Assembly (NCBI GenBank): GCA_913055745.1
Contig: CAJXJZ010000008.1
Coordinates: forward strand, 1-58,705
From: an uncultured bacterium
GTDB lineage: Bacteria > Hydrothermota > Hydrothermia > UBA1063 > CAJXJZ01
Length of the DNA: 58,705 bases
Direction of reading: 5' to 3'
Shown: positions 1 through 8,593 of the stretch, piece after piece
Layout of the letters: each line of letters starts with the position of its first letter
Numbering within the stretch: position 1 is the stretch's first letter
Translations under genes and position numbers: made by a program
Notes under the pieces: generated by a model
The model's database searches: none
Seen by the model: only the letters and a program-made list of their open reading frames with translations
Told to the model about the DNA's origin: nothing

Positions 1-1
1 T

Positions 2-1039
2 GCTACGCATACAGAGGACTTCTTATCACATATAGGAGGAGGAAAAACCCTAATTTCTTTCATCAACGATGGTGTAATAGGAGGGCTGGGCTCTGTCCTT
101 GTATTCGTACCAAATATCATGATACTTTACTTCTTACTTGCTATATTGGAAGACTCAGGTTATATGGCTCGTGCTGCTTTTGTCGTTGATAAGATAATGC
201 ATAAGGTGGGTCTTCACGGTAAATCAGCAATACCATTTGTGATTTCCTTTGGCTGCAATATACCTGGCATCCTTGCTACAAGGACAATAAAATCAGAAAA
301 GGATCGCCTGCTTACAATATTGGCTATACCATTTATACCCTGTTCGGCAAGGCTTCCCATATTTATTCTCTTTGCATCCGTGTTCTTTAAAGGACATGAA
401 GGGCTTTTTATTTTATCTATGTATGTGCTCGGTATCATTGTGGCATTCTTTACTGCCTTGCTGTTTAAGAGACTCTTTTTTAAGAGTATAAGTGCACCTC
501 TTATCATGGAACTCCCTCCTTATCGTTTCCCTGATCTTAAGGTTGTTTGGAGAGTTACATGGCAAAGAACAGGTATGTTTTTGAAAAAGGCAGGAACATT
601 TATATTTCTTACCATTGTATTGGTATGGCTTTTAGGTTCACTACCTTTTGGTGTGGAGTATGCAAGTTCAAATTCATTGGTTGGTCATCTTGGGCGCATA
701 CTTGCCCCATTGTTTAAACCACTTGGATTTGGCTTTTGGCAATCTACAGTGGCCTTGTTCTTTGGATTTTTGGCTAAAGAGGCAGTAATTGGAACCCTTG
801 GAACAGTTCTTGGTGCAGGTGAAGAGGGATTGAAAATGATATTGCCACATTATTTCAGCATTGCATCTGGGATAAGTTTCTCTGTTTATTCTCTTTTGTA
901 TGTTCCTTGTGTTGCAACTGTTTTTGCCATATATAAAGAAACCAACTATAAATGGATGATATTGTCAGTTGTTTATGGAATGAGTGTAGCATATATATTG
1001 GCACTTATTGCCTTTTATCTATCTAAGATATTAATTTAA
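2..1039 (+). CDS. feoB: Ferrous iron transporter FeoB, C-terminal part (5' end outside window)
   Basis: This is the membrane permease part of FeoB, which imports Fe(II) across the inner membrane. The frame is open from base 2, so the N-terminal GTPase domain lies upstream of the window. The visible 345 residues contain the conserved permease motifs FGCNIPGI and IPCSARLPI, whose cysteines are typical of the Gate regions. A PCVATVFAIYKE stretch follows near the end, and all lie among hydrophobic segments. A conserved DGVIGGLGSVLVFVPN stretch precedes the first internal Met at base 119, which is therefore not the start. The gene is followed after about 13 nt by a broken barrel gene with a good ribosome site. 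Confidence 0.95.
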   Translation, partial: ATHTEDFLSHIGGGKTLISFINDGVIGGLGSVLVFVPNIMILYFLLAILEDSGYMARAAFVVDKIMHKVGLHGKSAIPFVISFGCNIPGILATRTIKSEKDRLLTILAIPFIPCSARLPIFILFASVFFKGHEGLFILSMYVLGIIVAFFTALLFKRLFFKSISAPLIMELPPYRFPDLKVVWRVTWQRTGMFLKKAGTFIFLTIVLVWLLGSLPFGVEYASSNSLVGHLGRILAPLFKPLGFGFWQSTVALFFGFLAKEAVIGTLGTVLGAGEEGLKMILPHYFSIASGISFSVYSLLYVPCVATVFAIYKETNYKWMILSVVYGMSVAYILALIAFYLSKILI

Positions 1040-1052
1040 AAAGGAGGTGTGT

Positions 1053-1660
1053 ATGCGTTATATAATCTCAGTACTTATAACAGTAGGGGTAGTGTTTGGA
1101 GCAAGGCCCTACATGACAGATGACTATGGGGTCGTAGGAAATGATGTCGTTGAGTTCGAGTAGGGTAATGACTATACAACAAAAGATAATACGCTGTCAA
1201 GTTATCTGGCGATAAAACACGGATTTTCCCCAAGGTCTGAGTTAGACCTCTCTTTATCTTATAACTATCCTGGTTTAAGTGATTTGAATGCATTTTTAAA
1301 ACTCAATATCTTGGATCATGCACCTTTTCATTACACGCTCTCTTTTAGCGGTGATTGGGGGCAAAGGATTTTGATATTAATAATATCGCATCTTTTGAGA
1401 AAAACTGTTTCTTAATAAACTTAAATCTCTCTCTTTTGTCCTCCCTTCAAAGCGTAGAACTTGGCCTCTCTCCAGTTTATGAGTTGAAAAAAGGACTGTC
1501 CTTAGGCCTTGATATACGATATAATTTAGAGAGGAAAAGTGTTTCAAGTCTTGTGGGATGTGCTTTTGAGGTTGCGCCTTTTAACATTGATTTTGGTATA
1601 GGGTATTTTAGTGATAATAAAACCTTGGACCTCACTTCCGGTATAGTATTTGACCTGTAG
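1053..1660 (+). pseudogene. Broken outer-membrane beta-barrel gene (in-frame stop plus frameshift)
   Basis: A good ribosome site (AAGGAGGTG) precedes ATG 1053. The frame encodes a signal-peptide-like start and then ARPYMTDDYGVVG, similar to the start of mature porin-like or MetA-type barrel proteins. An in-frame TAG interrupts it after VVEFE (about base 1161), where CAG (Gln) would fit. The protein sequence continues in the same frame to about base 1357. A run of five G at 1357-1361 then marks a shift to another frame, which continues to the stop at 1660 with alternating strands typical of a barrel (for example LGLDIRYNLERK). Two lesions suggest a decayed gene rather than a single read error. 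The family call is tentative and no function is assigned. Confidence 0.7.
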
Positions 1661-1690
1661 CTACTTTGAAAGGGGCTTTGACCTTTTCAT

Positions 1691-1719
1691 TTGTAGATTC
1701 ATCTTTATTGCATTATAAT
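1691..1719 (+). promoter_or_regulatory. Promoter of tRNA-Gly (and probably mnmG)
   Basis: TTGTAG at 1691-1696, a 17-bp spacer and TATAAT at 1714-1719. The tRNA begins 12 nt after the -10 box, so a short 5' leader is expected. Confidence 0.75.
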
Positions 1720-1730
1720 ATTATTACTAT

Positions 1731-1803
1731 GCGGGAGTAGCTCAGTTGGCAGAGCATCAGCTTCCCAAGCTGAGGGTCGCGGGTTCAAATCCCGTCTCCC
1801 GCT
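1731..1803 (+). tRNA. tRNA-Gly (anticodon CCC)
   Basis: A full cloverleaf can be folded by eye. The acceptor stem is GCGGGAG/CTCCCGC with discriminator T, and there is a D arm GCTC/GAGC. The anticodon stem TCAGC/GCTGA has loop TTCCCAA, giving anticodon CCC. The T arm is GCGGG/CCCGT with TTCAAAT. No CCA is encoded. The anticodon decodes GGG. mnmG, a tRNA wobble-uridine modification enzyme, follows 23 nt downstream and may be co-transcribed. Confidence 0.95.
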
Positions 1804-1826
1804 TTTATTAAAAGAGGTTAATATCT

Positions 1827-3683
1827 ATGATTGCATATCCCCAGAGTTTTGATGTTATTGTTATAGGTGGTGGACATGCAGGTATTGAAGCATCTCTTGC
1901 TGCCGCGAGAATGGGGGGGCGGGTCTTACTCTTTACATTGAGTGTAGAACAAATAGGTCAGATGTCATGTAATCCAGCAATTGGCGGACTTGCAAAGTCC
2001 CATCTTGTAAAGGAGATAGATGCCCTTGGCGGTGAGATAGGTAAAGCAGCAGATGCAACTGGCATACAGTTTAAGATGTTAAACACATCAAAGGGCCCTG
2101 CTGTCTGGTCTCTTCGTTCACAAAACGATAGAAAGGCGTATAGAGAATACATGAGGGATGTTGTGTTATCCCAGGAGAATCTGTGGGTAAAACAGGAAGA
2201 GGTGTATGAGATTGTTGTTAAAAATAATGCTGTTTTAGGTGTGATAACCAATACGGGTCTATTTTACAGGGCGCCTTCAGTGGTGGTGGCAACAGGTACA
2301 TTCTTAGGAGGTAGGATCTTCATTGGTATGAATATGATGGAAGCAGGTAGGATGTATGAGTTTCCATCAAAGAAACTCTCTTTCTCTCTTAAGTCCCTCA
2401 ATCTAAAAATGGGGAGGTTTAAAACAGGCACTTCACCTCGTATAGACATAAGAACAGTGAAATTGAACAAGATGGAAGAACTCCACGGTGATGAACCACC
2501 GAGGGGATTTTCATTTAGGCATCCCTTTTTAAATGTCAAGCAGATGCCATGTTTTGGAACCCGTACGAACCCAAAAACACACAAGTTGATACGCGATTCA
2601 CTTGTAAGGTCTCCACTTTATACGGGGATGATAGAGGGAAAGGGGCCAAGGTACTGTCCATCCATTGAGGTAAAGATCGTTGATTTTCCAGAAAGGGAAA
2701 GCCACAGGGTAATCCTTGAGCCAGAAGGAAGGGATACCTTTGAGTATTACTTAAATGGCCTTGCTACATCCATACCAATGGATTATCAGATAAAAATGCT
2801 CAGGTCCATTGAGGGCATGGAGAATGTAGAGATTATAAGACCTGGTTATGCAGTTGAGTATGATTATGTTGATCCATCTGAACTCTTGCCATATCTTGAA
2901 ACAAAGAAGGTAAAGGGACTTTTCCTTGCAGGGCAGATAAATGGTACATCAGGGTATGAAGAGGCGGCAGCACAAGGTTTTATTGCAGGCGTAAATGCAC
3001 TATTAAGACAGGATGGTAAGGAGTTTTATCTAAAGCGTCACGAGGCCTATATAGGTGTTTTAATAGATGACCTTATATCAAAAGGTACAGATGAACCATA
3101 CAGGCTTTTTACATCAAGGGCAGAATACAGGCTTCTCCTTCGGATGGACAATGCTCAAGATAGACTCATGCATTATGGATACAATTTAGGTCTTATAAAG
3201 AAGACAGAGTATGAGGATTATTTAAAGAAAAAAGAAGAGAGGGAGAAACTCCTTGATTACTTGAAACATAAAAGGGTGAAATCTACACTTCTTAGAGAGC
3301 AATTTCCTCATTTAAACCTTAAACTACATGATGCACCAACTCTTTTTGATGCACTTAAAATAAAGGGTATTTCTTATAATGACCTCGTTCAAATGGGACT
3401 TGCTCCAAAGGTAGATGCCCTCCTTGTCGAGAGGGTGGAGATAGAGGCACGGTATGATGGGTATATTCAGAGGATGGAAAAAGAGGCAAGGAAACTGGAA
3501 AAAATAGAATCTATGAGGATTCCTGATAATTTTGATTTTAATCGTGTGCAGAACCTATCCAACGAGGCAAGGGAAAAACTTACGAAAAAAAGGCCCCTTA
3601 CACTTGGACAGGCTCAGAGGGTGCCAGGTGTTTCCCCAAGTGATATAATGGCTATTTATTATTTTTTGGAGGGTGTAAAATGA
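1827..3683 (+). CDS. mnmG: tRNA uridine-5-carboxymethylaminomethyl modification enzyme MnmG (GidA)
   Basis: This FAD enzyme works with MnmE to install the carboxymethylaminomethyl group on wobble U34 of several tRNAs. The 618 residues are the usual full length. The N-terminal dinucleotide-binding motif [10 protein letters not shown] is intact. It is followed by the family signatures [26 protein letters not shown] and [12 protein letters not shown], and by [16 protein letters not shown] near the FAD site. The C-terminal helical tRNA-binding region ([21 protein letters not shown]) is present. ATG 1827 has AGAGGT about 10 nt upstream. The stop overlaps the next gene by 4 nt, so the two are translationally coupled. 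A G7 run lies near base 1914 but the frame is intact across it. Confidence 0.97.
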   Translation: MIAYPQSFDVIVIGGGHAGIEASLAAARMGGRVLLFTLSVEQIGQMSCNPAIGGLAKSHLVKEIDALGGEIGKAADATGIQFKMLNTSKGPAVWSLRSQNDRKAYREYMRDVVLSQENLWVKQEEVYEIVVKNNAVLGVITNTGLFYRAPSVVVATGTFLGGRIFIGMNMMEAGRMYEFPSKKLSFSLKSLNLKMGRFKTGTSPRIDIRTVKLNKMEELHGDEPPRGFSFRHPFLNVKQMPCFGTRTNPKTHKLIRDSLVRSPLYTGMIEGKGPRYCPSIEVKIVDFPERESHRVILEPEGRDTFEYYLNGLATSIPMDYQIKMLRSIEGMENVEIIRPGYAVEYDYVDPSELLPYLETKKVKGLFLAGQINGTSGYEEAAAQGFIAGVNALLRQDGKEFYLKRHEAYIGVLIDDLISKGTDEPYRLFTSRAEYRLLLRMDNAQDRLMHYGYNLGLIKKTEYEDYLKKKEEREKLLDYLKHKRVKSTLLREQFPHLNLKLHDAPTLFDALKIKGISYNDLVQMGLAPKVDALLVERVEIEARYDGYIQRMEKEARKLEKIESMRIPDNFDFNRVQNLSNEAREKLTKKRPLTLGQAQRVPGVSPSDIMAIYYFLEGVK

Positions 3684-4093
3684 GACTATTAATGTTTGAT
3701 GCAGCATATGTGAGGTATAAACCAACTCAAAAAGGGTGGGAAGAAGGTGAGGATATAGAAGTAAAAGAATATCAATTTGAAGATGTAGTCTTATGCTTTG
3801 TACATGCAGAACCAGATGATGAGGAATATGGTAGTAAAAAAATAACCAAAATTTTAAAAAATATAAAATGGCTGTGCGGAAAATTAAACAAAAAAAGAGT
3901 TTTACTGCACTCATTTGCGCATCTTGGGGAGAAAAAATCCAATCCAGCGTTTGGTAAAGAGGTATTAGACAAGGTAGAGGAGAGGCTAAAAAATGTAGGG
4001 TATGAGGTCTTTCAGACCCCTTATGGATGGTTTCTTGACTTTGAGTCAAAATGGAGAGGGCATCCACTTGGTAGAATCTATAAGGAGTTTTAA
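3680..4093 (+). CDS. Free-standing archaeal-type threonyl-tRNA synthetase editing domain
   Basis: The 137 residues resemble the N-terminal editing domain of archaeal threonyl-tRNA synthetase, a DTD-like fold that hydrolyses Ser-tRNA(Thr). Matching features are the start [13 protein letters not shown], the strand-helix pattern around [17 protein letters not shown], and the C-terminal [17 protein letters not shown] block, which mirrors the family's PFGWYK...GHPLSE. No synthetase catalytic core follows, so it would act in trans. It overlaps mnmG and the next gene and so sits in a tRNA-quality operon. Bacterial ThrRS normally carries an unrelated editing domain. The family call is from memory of the motif, not a search. 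Confidence 0.8.
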   Translation: MRLLMFDAAYVRYKPTQKGWEEGEDIEVKEYQFEDVVLCFVHAEPDDEEYGSKKITKILKNIKWLCGKLNKKRVLLHSFAHLGEKKSNPAFGKEVLDKVEERLKNVGYEVFQTPYGWFLDFESKWRGHPLGRIYKEF

Positions 4094-4845
4094 TGAGGCT
4101 CTTTGCATTCTTCGGGCACTCAGGTACAGGAAAGACCACGCTTTTAGAAAAACTCTCAGAGCAGTTTAAAGATGAAGGTTACAGAGTAGGGTATTTGAAA
4201 CTTACCCGTCATAAGGGCTCATTTGATAAAGAGGGGAAGGATACCTTTAGAATCAGTCAAAAAGGCGTAAGAAAAATAGCGCTCTTGCATGATGAGGGTT
4301 CTGTATTGTGGGAATACAATCCGAGGGATCAGATAGATTTTATAAAAAAGCATTTCATAGGTTTTGATTTTTTATTCATTGAAGGCAATCCATCCATCTA
4401 TGTCCCCAAAATGCAGTGTATAAAAGATAAGATGGAAACTGTAGAGAACGACCCTTTGGTACTTTACACATGTTCATTTAACAATGAAGGCGATTTACAT
4501 ATAGATAGGGATTTTAATAGGATATATGAGATAGTGAAAAGCAAAGCCATGCCACTTTTGCCACATCTTGACTGTGGAGAATGTGGATATAAGACATGTC
4601 TTGAGTTTGCAAGATCCTATCTCAAAGATGAGGTTAAATTAAAAGACTGCAAGATACTCTCAAAAAACGCTGTCTCAGTTTGGGTAGATGGTAAAAGGAT
4701 TGAAATGAAGTCGTTTGTTCAGGATTTTCTTGGAAGCACCATCATTGGAGCACTCTCATCTCTCAGAGGATTTGAAGAGGGAGGGCATATAAGAATAAGG
4801 GTAGATATGGAGACTTTAAAAAATTTAAAAAAGGAGGGAATATGA
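4093..4845 (+). CDS. MobB-like P-loop GTPase fused to a 4Fe-4S domain
   Basis: Residues 1-150 match MobB, the P-loop partner in molybdopterin guanine dinucleotide synthesis. The Walker A GHSGTGKTTL is near residue 8, and a LFIEGNP segment is typical of MobB. Residues about 158-190 hold a cysteine cluster, DCGECGYKTCLEFA followed by KDC, which fits the PF04060-type 4Fe-4S domain found in RnfB and the corrinoid FeS protein. The last 60 residues are unassigned. The start ATG overlaps the preceding stop (TAATG). No other molybdenum-cofactor gene lies in the window, so its role as a cofactor enzyme or a metal-sensing GTPase is open. Confidence 0.75.
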   Translation: MRLFAFFGHSGTGKTTLLEKLSEQFKDEGYRVGYLKLTRHKGSFDKEGKDTFRISQKGVRKIALLHDEGSVLWEYNPRDQIDFIKKHFIGFDFLFIEGNPSIYVPKMQCIKDKMETVENDPLVLYTCSFNNEGDLHIDRDFNRIYEIVKSKAMPLLPHLDCGECGYKTCLEFARSYLKDEVKLKDCKILSKNAVSVWVDGKRIEMKSFVQDFLGSTIIGALSSLRGFEEGGHIRIRVDMETLKNLKKEGI

Positions 4846-5237
4846 AAGACAAAATAACCTTGAGGGATTTCACAATGGACTATGTAAAACAAAGGGCAGA
4901 GGAGGAGATAACCCCTGATGTATTAAAAGGTCTAATAGAAAAGAAGGATCAAATTATAGCAAAATGTCAAGAGGATAAACTCCTTTCACATTTTAAAGAC
5001 GATATTAGCATTTTTCTTAAGATAATTGAGGAGTATGAAAAAGGAGTGTATTCTTCTATACCATTTTCTGTCTTGAGCGTAATGGCTTATGCCCTCAAGT
5101 ACATACTTGAGGAAAATGATATTATTCCTGACTATATTCCATGCCATGGACAGTTGGATGATGCTATAATAATGCTCTATGCCATACATTTAACGCAGAA
5201 AGAAGTAGATAAATACCTAAGGTCAAAGACTCAATAA
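4842..5237 (+). CDS. DUF1232 (YkvA-like) small protein
   Basis: The 131-residue protein has a helical N-terminal half and a C-terminal DUF1232 signature: SVLSVMAYALKYILEENDIIPDYIPCHGQLDDAIIMLYAI. The family's IPDxIPxxGxLDD core is complete. Members are small, often membrane-associated proteins of unknown function. It overlaps the MobB-FeS gene by 4 nt and ends the mnmG operon. Its 3' end converges on rubrerythrin across 77 nt. That gap holds only a weak GGGGA/TCCCC hairpin (about 5262-5284) with no clear U-tract. Confidence 0.75.
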   Translation: MKDKITLRDFTMDYVKQRAEEEITPDVLKGLIEKKDQIIAKCQEDKLLSHFKDDISIFLKIIEEYEKGVYSSIPFSVLSVMAYALKYILEENDIIPDYIPCHGQLDDAIIMLYAIHLTQKEVDKYLRSKTQ

Positions 5238-5314
5238 TTGGGCGAAATAGTAGTATTTCTATGGGGAATCAATAATGGTGTCCCCTTTAACACTTTAAGT
5301 AATAGTAACTTTAT

Positions 5315-5818
5315 TTAAAATTTAACGAATTTCTCCCCTGGATACCCACAAACAGGGCATTTTTCTGGAACTTCATCAATTGTAGTGTATCCACAAACAG
5401 GACATATGTATACATTTTCAATATCAATATCAGCGTTCTTTTCTGCCTTTTCTTTTGCATCCTTGTATAGCCCTGCATGGATTTTTTCTGCTTCAATAGC
5501 GAAATGTATAGAACGCTCCGCTCCCTTTTCTTGCTGTAATTTTGCAATAGCATCGTAGGCAGGATACATCTCTTCTATCTCAAATGTCTCTCCCTCAATG
5601 CCAGTTTGAAGATTATGAACAGTGTCTTTTACAATCCCCAATTCCCTGGCATGGTTTCTTGCATGAACATACTCAGCATATGCGATTGCTTTAAATAGTT
5701 TTGCTATCTTTGGATAGCCCTCTTTTTCTGCTATCTCACTGAAGATGGTGTATTTCATATGAGCCATTGACTCACCGGCAAAGGCCTCATTTAGAGATTT
5801 TTCAGTCATCTTTTTCAT
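5315..5818 (-). CDS. Rubrerythrin
   Basis: This non-haem diiron peroxidase detoxifies hydrogen peroxide in anaerobes and microaerophiles. The N-terminal ferritin-like four-helix domain carries the diiron ligand helices (GESMAHMKY, EYVHARNH, GAERSIHF and EAEKIHAG). The C-terminal rubredoxin-like domain has two CPVCGY knuckles (residues about 138-160), the single-iron site that delivers electrons. The 167 residues are within the normal size. ATG 5818 has a strong GGGGGG-rich ribosome site and its own promoter at 5844-5872. It is a single-gene unit on the reverse strand. Confidence 0.96.
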   Translation of the reverse strand: MKKMTEKSLNEAFAGESMAHMKYTIFSEIAEKEGYPKIAKLFKAIAYAEYVHARNHARELGIVKDTVHNLQTGIEGETFEIEEMYPAYDAIAKLQQEKGAERSIHFAIEAEKIHAGLYKDAKEKAEKNADIDIENVYICPVCGYTTIDEVPEKCPVCGYPGEKFVKF

Positions 5819-5843
5819 GTTACCCCCCTTTAGTTTTAAAATA

Positions 5844-5872
5844 ATTATAAACTAATAAATCCGTTTGTGCAA
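5844..5872 (-). promoter_or_regulatory. Promoter of rubrerythrin
   Basis: On the reverse strand TTGCAC (5867-5872), a 17-bp spacer and a perfect TATAAT (5844-5849). The start codon lies 25 nt further on, with a GGGGGG ribosome site between. No operator palindrome was seen next to it. Confidence 0.8.
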
Positions 5873-5939
5873 GGATCATATTTGGTGGTTCCATTATGCT
5901 CTCTTTTTAATTCCATGTGTTTTATTTTAAAATCTTTAT

Positions 5940-6365
5940 ATGTCTTTGGTAAATGCAACCTTTAATTTTCTTTATGAGAGGTTTGGTATTCGGGAAGAAG
6001 TTTTTGAAGACTATGCACTCGTAGAGGATAAAGATATATGGGTTTGTTCAAAGATGGCAAGAGATTTTAATATGAAGTTCTGGAAGAGAAGAGGAATACG
6101 TCTTGTGCGTGTATTTAAAAAGGGATTTAAGTTTACAACAGCAGGAATGCAGATTTTTGGAAGGTATGCAACAAAGAATGTTGTTTATATAAAGGATGAT
6201 GAACTTGATAGGTTTTTAAAGGGTGAGAATATAAAGATTGAACCTATGGAAGGGGTAGAGGAGGGGCAGGTTATAGTAAAGTACAAGGATGATGTTATCG
6301 GTTCTGCGATTTATAAAAAAGGCATGCTTAAAAACCAGTTACCCAAGGGGAGAAGGATACGTTGA
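5940..6365 (+). CDS. PUA-like RNA-binding protein, archaeal type
   Basis: The 141 residues resemble the RNA-binding PUA-like tail of RsmF/Nol1-type RNA methyltransferases, as found in short stand-alone archaeal proteins. Visible signatures are the FLYERFGI start, KPTTYF-like KFTTAGMQIFGRYATKN in the middle, and the end GSAIYKKGMLKNQLPKGRRIR. There is no SAM-binding domain. ATG 5940 has no ribosome site. A TAAAAT box ends 6 nt upstream, so the mRNA may be leaderless, though the -35 is poor. Its stop overlaps the guaA TTG start. The function is probably RNA binding or modification support; the substrate is unknown. Confidence 0.6.
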   Translation: MSLVNATFNFLYERFGIREEVFEDYALVEDKDIWVCSKMARDFNMKFWKRRGIRLVRVFKKGFKFTTAGMQIFGRYATKNVVYIKDDELDRFLKGENIKIEPMEGVEEGQVIVKYKDDVIGSAIYKKGMLKNQLPKGRRIR

Positions 6366-7897
6366 AGGGTGTTGTCATTCTTGATTTTGGCTCTCAATAT
6401 ACACAACTTATACAAAGAAGAATAAGGGAATTAGGGGCCTATTCAGAAATACTTCCTTATAATGCTCCCTTGGAAGAAATAAAAGAAAAAGCACTTGCCA
6501 TCGTTCTATCTGGAGGCCCTGATAATGTTTATAATGAAAACGCTCCTTTGTGTGATAGGGAAATATTTAATCTGGGTATTCCTATACTCGGTATTTGTTA
6601 TGGACTACAACTTATGACTTATGTGCTTGGTGGAGATGTGGCAAAGGGTGAAAGGATGGAGTATGGGCCTGCGTATTTGGTGAAGGATACAGATGATGTT
6701 ATTTTTGAGGGTATAGACCTTAAAAAACCCGTGTGGATGAGCCATAAGGATAAGGTAAGGTCCCTTCCCTCTGGTTTTATAGGTATTGCACATACTGAAA
6801 ACTCTCCCTATGCAATAATAAGAAGTTATGATGCAAGGATTTACGGATTACAGTTTCATCCAGAGGTTGTCCATACTGAGGAAGGGAAAAAGTTTTTAAG
6901 AAACTTCATTTTTAAGGTAGCAGGCCTTAAGAAAAACTGGGACATGGAGAATTACCTTGAAGTGCTTAAATTTGAAATTAAAAATAAAGTACGAGATGGC
7001 AATGTTTTACTTGCCCTATCTGGCGGTGTAGATTCATCAACACTTGCTTTTTTGCTAAAGGAGGCTCTTGGCGAAAAAAGGGTGTATCCTGTTTTTATTG
7101 ATACTGGTCTCTTAAAATACGGTCAGGTAGAAAGGATAAAAAATTATTTTGGTATGTTTGGTAATCTTGTGATTGTTGAAAAAAGTGATGTGTTTTTTAA
7201 AAAACTTGAAAAGGTAGTCGATCCTGAAGAAAAAAGAAAGATAATAGGTAAGACCTTTATAGACATTTTTACTGATGTTGCAGAGGAACTGAAAGGTAAG
7301 GTAAAACTGGAGTTCCTTGCTCAAGGGACACTCTATCCAGATGTTATTGAATCTGGCATGCAGAGAGGACCTGCTAAAACAATAAAGAGTCATCATAATG
7401 TGGGAGGACTTCCAGAAAAATTAGGTTTTAAATTACTTGAGCCCTTTAGATTACTGTTTAAGGATGAGGTTAGGCAAATAGGTAGCCTTCTTGGCGTACC
7501 TCGTGAACTTTTGTGGCAGCATCCCTTTCCAGGCCCTGGTTTTGCCGTTAGGATAATAGGAGAGGTGAGAAGGGAAAGGGTTGAGAAATTAAGAAAAATT
7601 GACAAAATACTGGATGAAGTATTGAAGGAAAGTGGTTGGTATGATAGGATATGGCAGGCTCTTGCAGTTTTATTATCAGATAAGAGTGTTGGAGTGCGGG
7701 GTGATGAACGGAGCTATGATGAGGTCTGTGCTTTGAGGATGGTAGAATCCGAAGATGGCATGACTTGTGATTTTGTTCGTATCCCGTATAGTATTCTCTC
7801 AGAACTTTCAAGAAGGATATTAAATGAAGTAGAGGGGGTAAGCAGGGTAGTGTATGACATAAGCACCAAGCCCCCTGCAACAATAGAGTGGGAATGA
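6362..7897 (+). CDS. guaA: GMP synthase (glutamine-hydrolysing)
   Basis: GuaA converts XMP to GMP using ATP and glutamine. The N-terminal class I amidotransferase domain has the nucleophile motif GICYGLQLM and the QFHPEV His-Glu pair. The ATP-pyrophosphatase domain has the PP-loop LALSGGVDSSTL near residue 217. The C-terminal dimerisation domain ends in the conserved DISTKPPATIEWE. The 511 residues are full length. The start is TTG 6362, which overlaps the preceding stop by 4 nt. The amino acid sequence from that codon (KGVVILDFGSQYTQL) is the normal N-terminus. It belongs to the PUA, guaA, phosphoesterase, kdsA operon. Confidence 0.97.
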   Translation: MKGVVILDFGSQYTQLIQRRIRELGAYSEILPYNAPLEEIKEKALAIVLSGGPDNVYNENAPLCDREIFNLGIPILGICYGLQLMTYVLGGDVAKGERMEYGPAYLVKDTDDVIFEGIDLKKPVWMSHKDKVRSLPSGFIGIAHTENSPYAIIRSYDARIYGLQFHPEVVHTEEGKKFLRNFIFKVAGLKKNWDMENYLEVLKFEIKNKVRDGNVLLALSGGVDSSTLAFLLKEALGEKRVYPVFIDTGLLKYGQVERIKNYFGMFGNLVIVEKSDVFFKKLEKVVDPEEKRKIIGKTFIDIFTDVAEELKGKVKLEFLAQGTLYPDVIESGMQRGPAKTIKSHHNVGGLPEKLGFKLLEPFRLLFKDEVRQIGSLLGVPRELLWQHPFPGPGFAVRIIGEVRRERVEKLRKIDKILDEVLKESGWYDRIWQALAVLLSDKSVGVRGDERSYDEVCALRMVESEDGMTCDFVRIPYSILSELSRRILNEVEGVSRVVYDISTKPPATIEWE

Positions 7898-8592
7898 GGA
7901 TACTTGTTTTAGCAGATATACATGGAAATATGCCCGCTTTAAAAGAGATAGCAAAGAAGGAATCATGGGATATGATGTTGTGTCTTGGTGATCTTGTAGA
8001 TTATGGACCATGGCCAGATGAGGTTATAGATTTTATCAAGGAGAATGCAGACTATGTGGTCCTGGGAAATCATGATTATTCCCTTGCTTTTGATGGAGAT
8101 TGTGGGTGCACTTCGGAATATATAGACCTCACTATGTATTCACGAAAGGCTGTTTTAGATAGATTAAACAAATCACACATCTTGTATCTTAAAAGCCTTC
8201 CACATAGGCTCAAGTTAGACATTGATGGACTTGTTCTAAATCTGGTTCATGGAAGCATAAGACATCCACTTTATGGTTTTGTTGCACCGTTTGTAGAAGA
8301 AAATAAGATAAGAGAGGAGATGGATGGAGCAGAGGGTATTGTCCTCTTTGGGCATTCACACTATGCTATGCAAAAGAGGCTGTCTTCGAACCTGGTTATT
8401 ATCAATCCTGGATCTGTTGGTTTTCCAAAAGGTGATGACCCAAGGACTTCTTATGGGGTTTTTGAAGATGGTAAATACTATCAAAAGAAACTTGAATATG
8501 ACATAGAAAGTGTTGTAAATGGCATAAAGAACATGAATATGCCAAAAAGGGTTAAAGATGTTTTAATTTATAAAATAAAAGAGGGGAAATAA
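7894..8592 (+). CDS. YfcE/MJ0936-type metallophosphoesterase
   Basis: A small calcineurin-like phosphodiesterase of 232 residues. All five metal motifs are visible in order: LADIHGN, GDLVDYG, GNHD, LVHG and GHSH. I chose ATG 7894, which makes the usual ATGA overlap with the guaA stop; a GTG two codons earlier is possible. Family members hydrolyse phosphodiesters or cyclic nucleotides. The physiological substrate cannot be read from the sequence. Position between guaA and kdsA is the only context. Confidence 0.85.
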   Translation: MRILVLADIHGNMPALKEIAKKESWDMMLCLGDLVDYGPWPDEVIDFIKENADYVVLGNHDYSLAFDGDCGCTSEYIDLTMYSRKAVLDRLNKSHILYLKSLPHRLKLDIDGLVLNLVHGSIRHPLYGFVAPFVEENKIREEMDGAEGIVLFGHSHYAMQKRLSSNLVIINPGSVGFPKGDDPRTSYGVFEDGKYYQKKLEYDIESVVNGIKNMNMPKRVKDVLIYKIKEGK

Positions 8593-8593
8593 G

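Noticed and set aside
1914-1924. Frameshift at the G7 run in mnmG
   Set aside because: The frame is intact and conserved before and after, so no lesion is present.
5262-5284. Intrinsic terminator between the DUF1232 gene and rubrerythrin
   Set aside because: The stem is only 5 bp, the loop is long, and no T-run follows on either strand.
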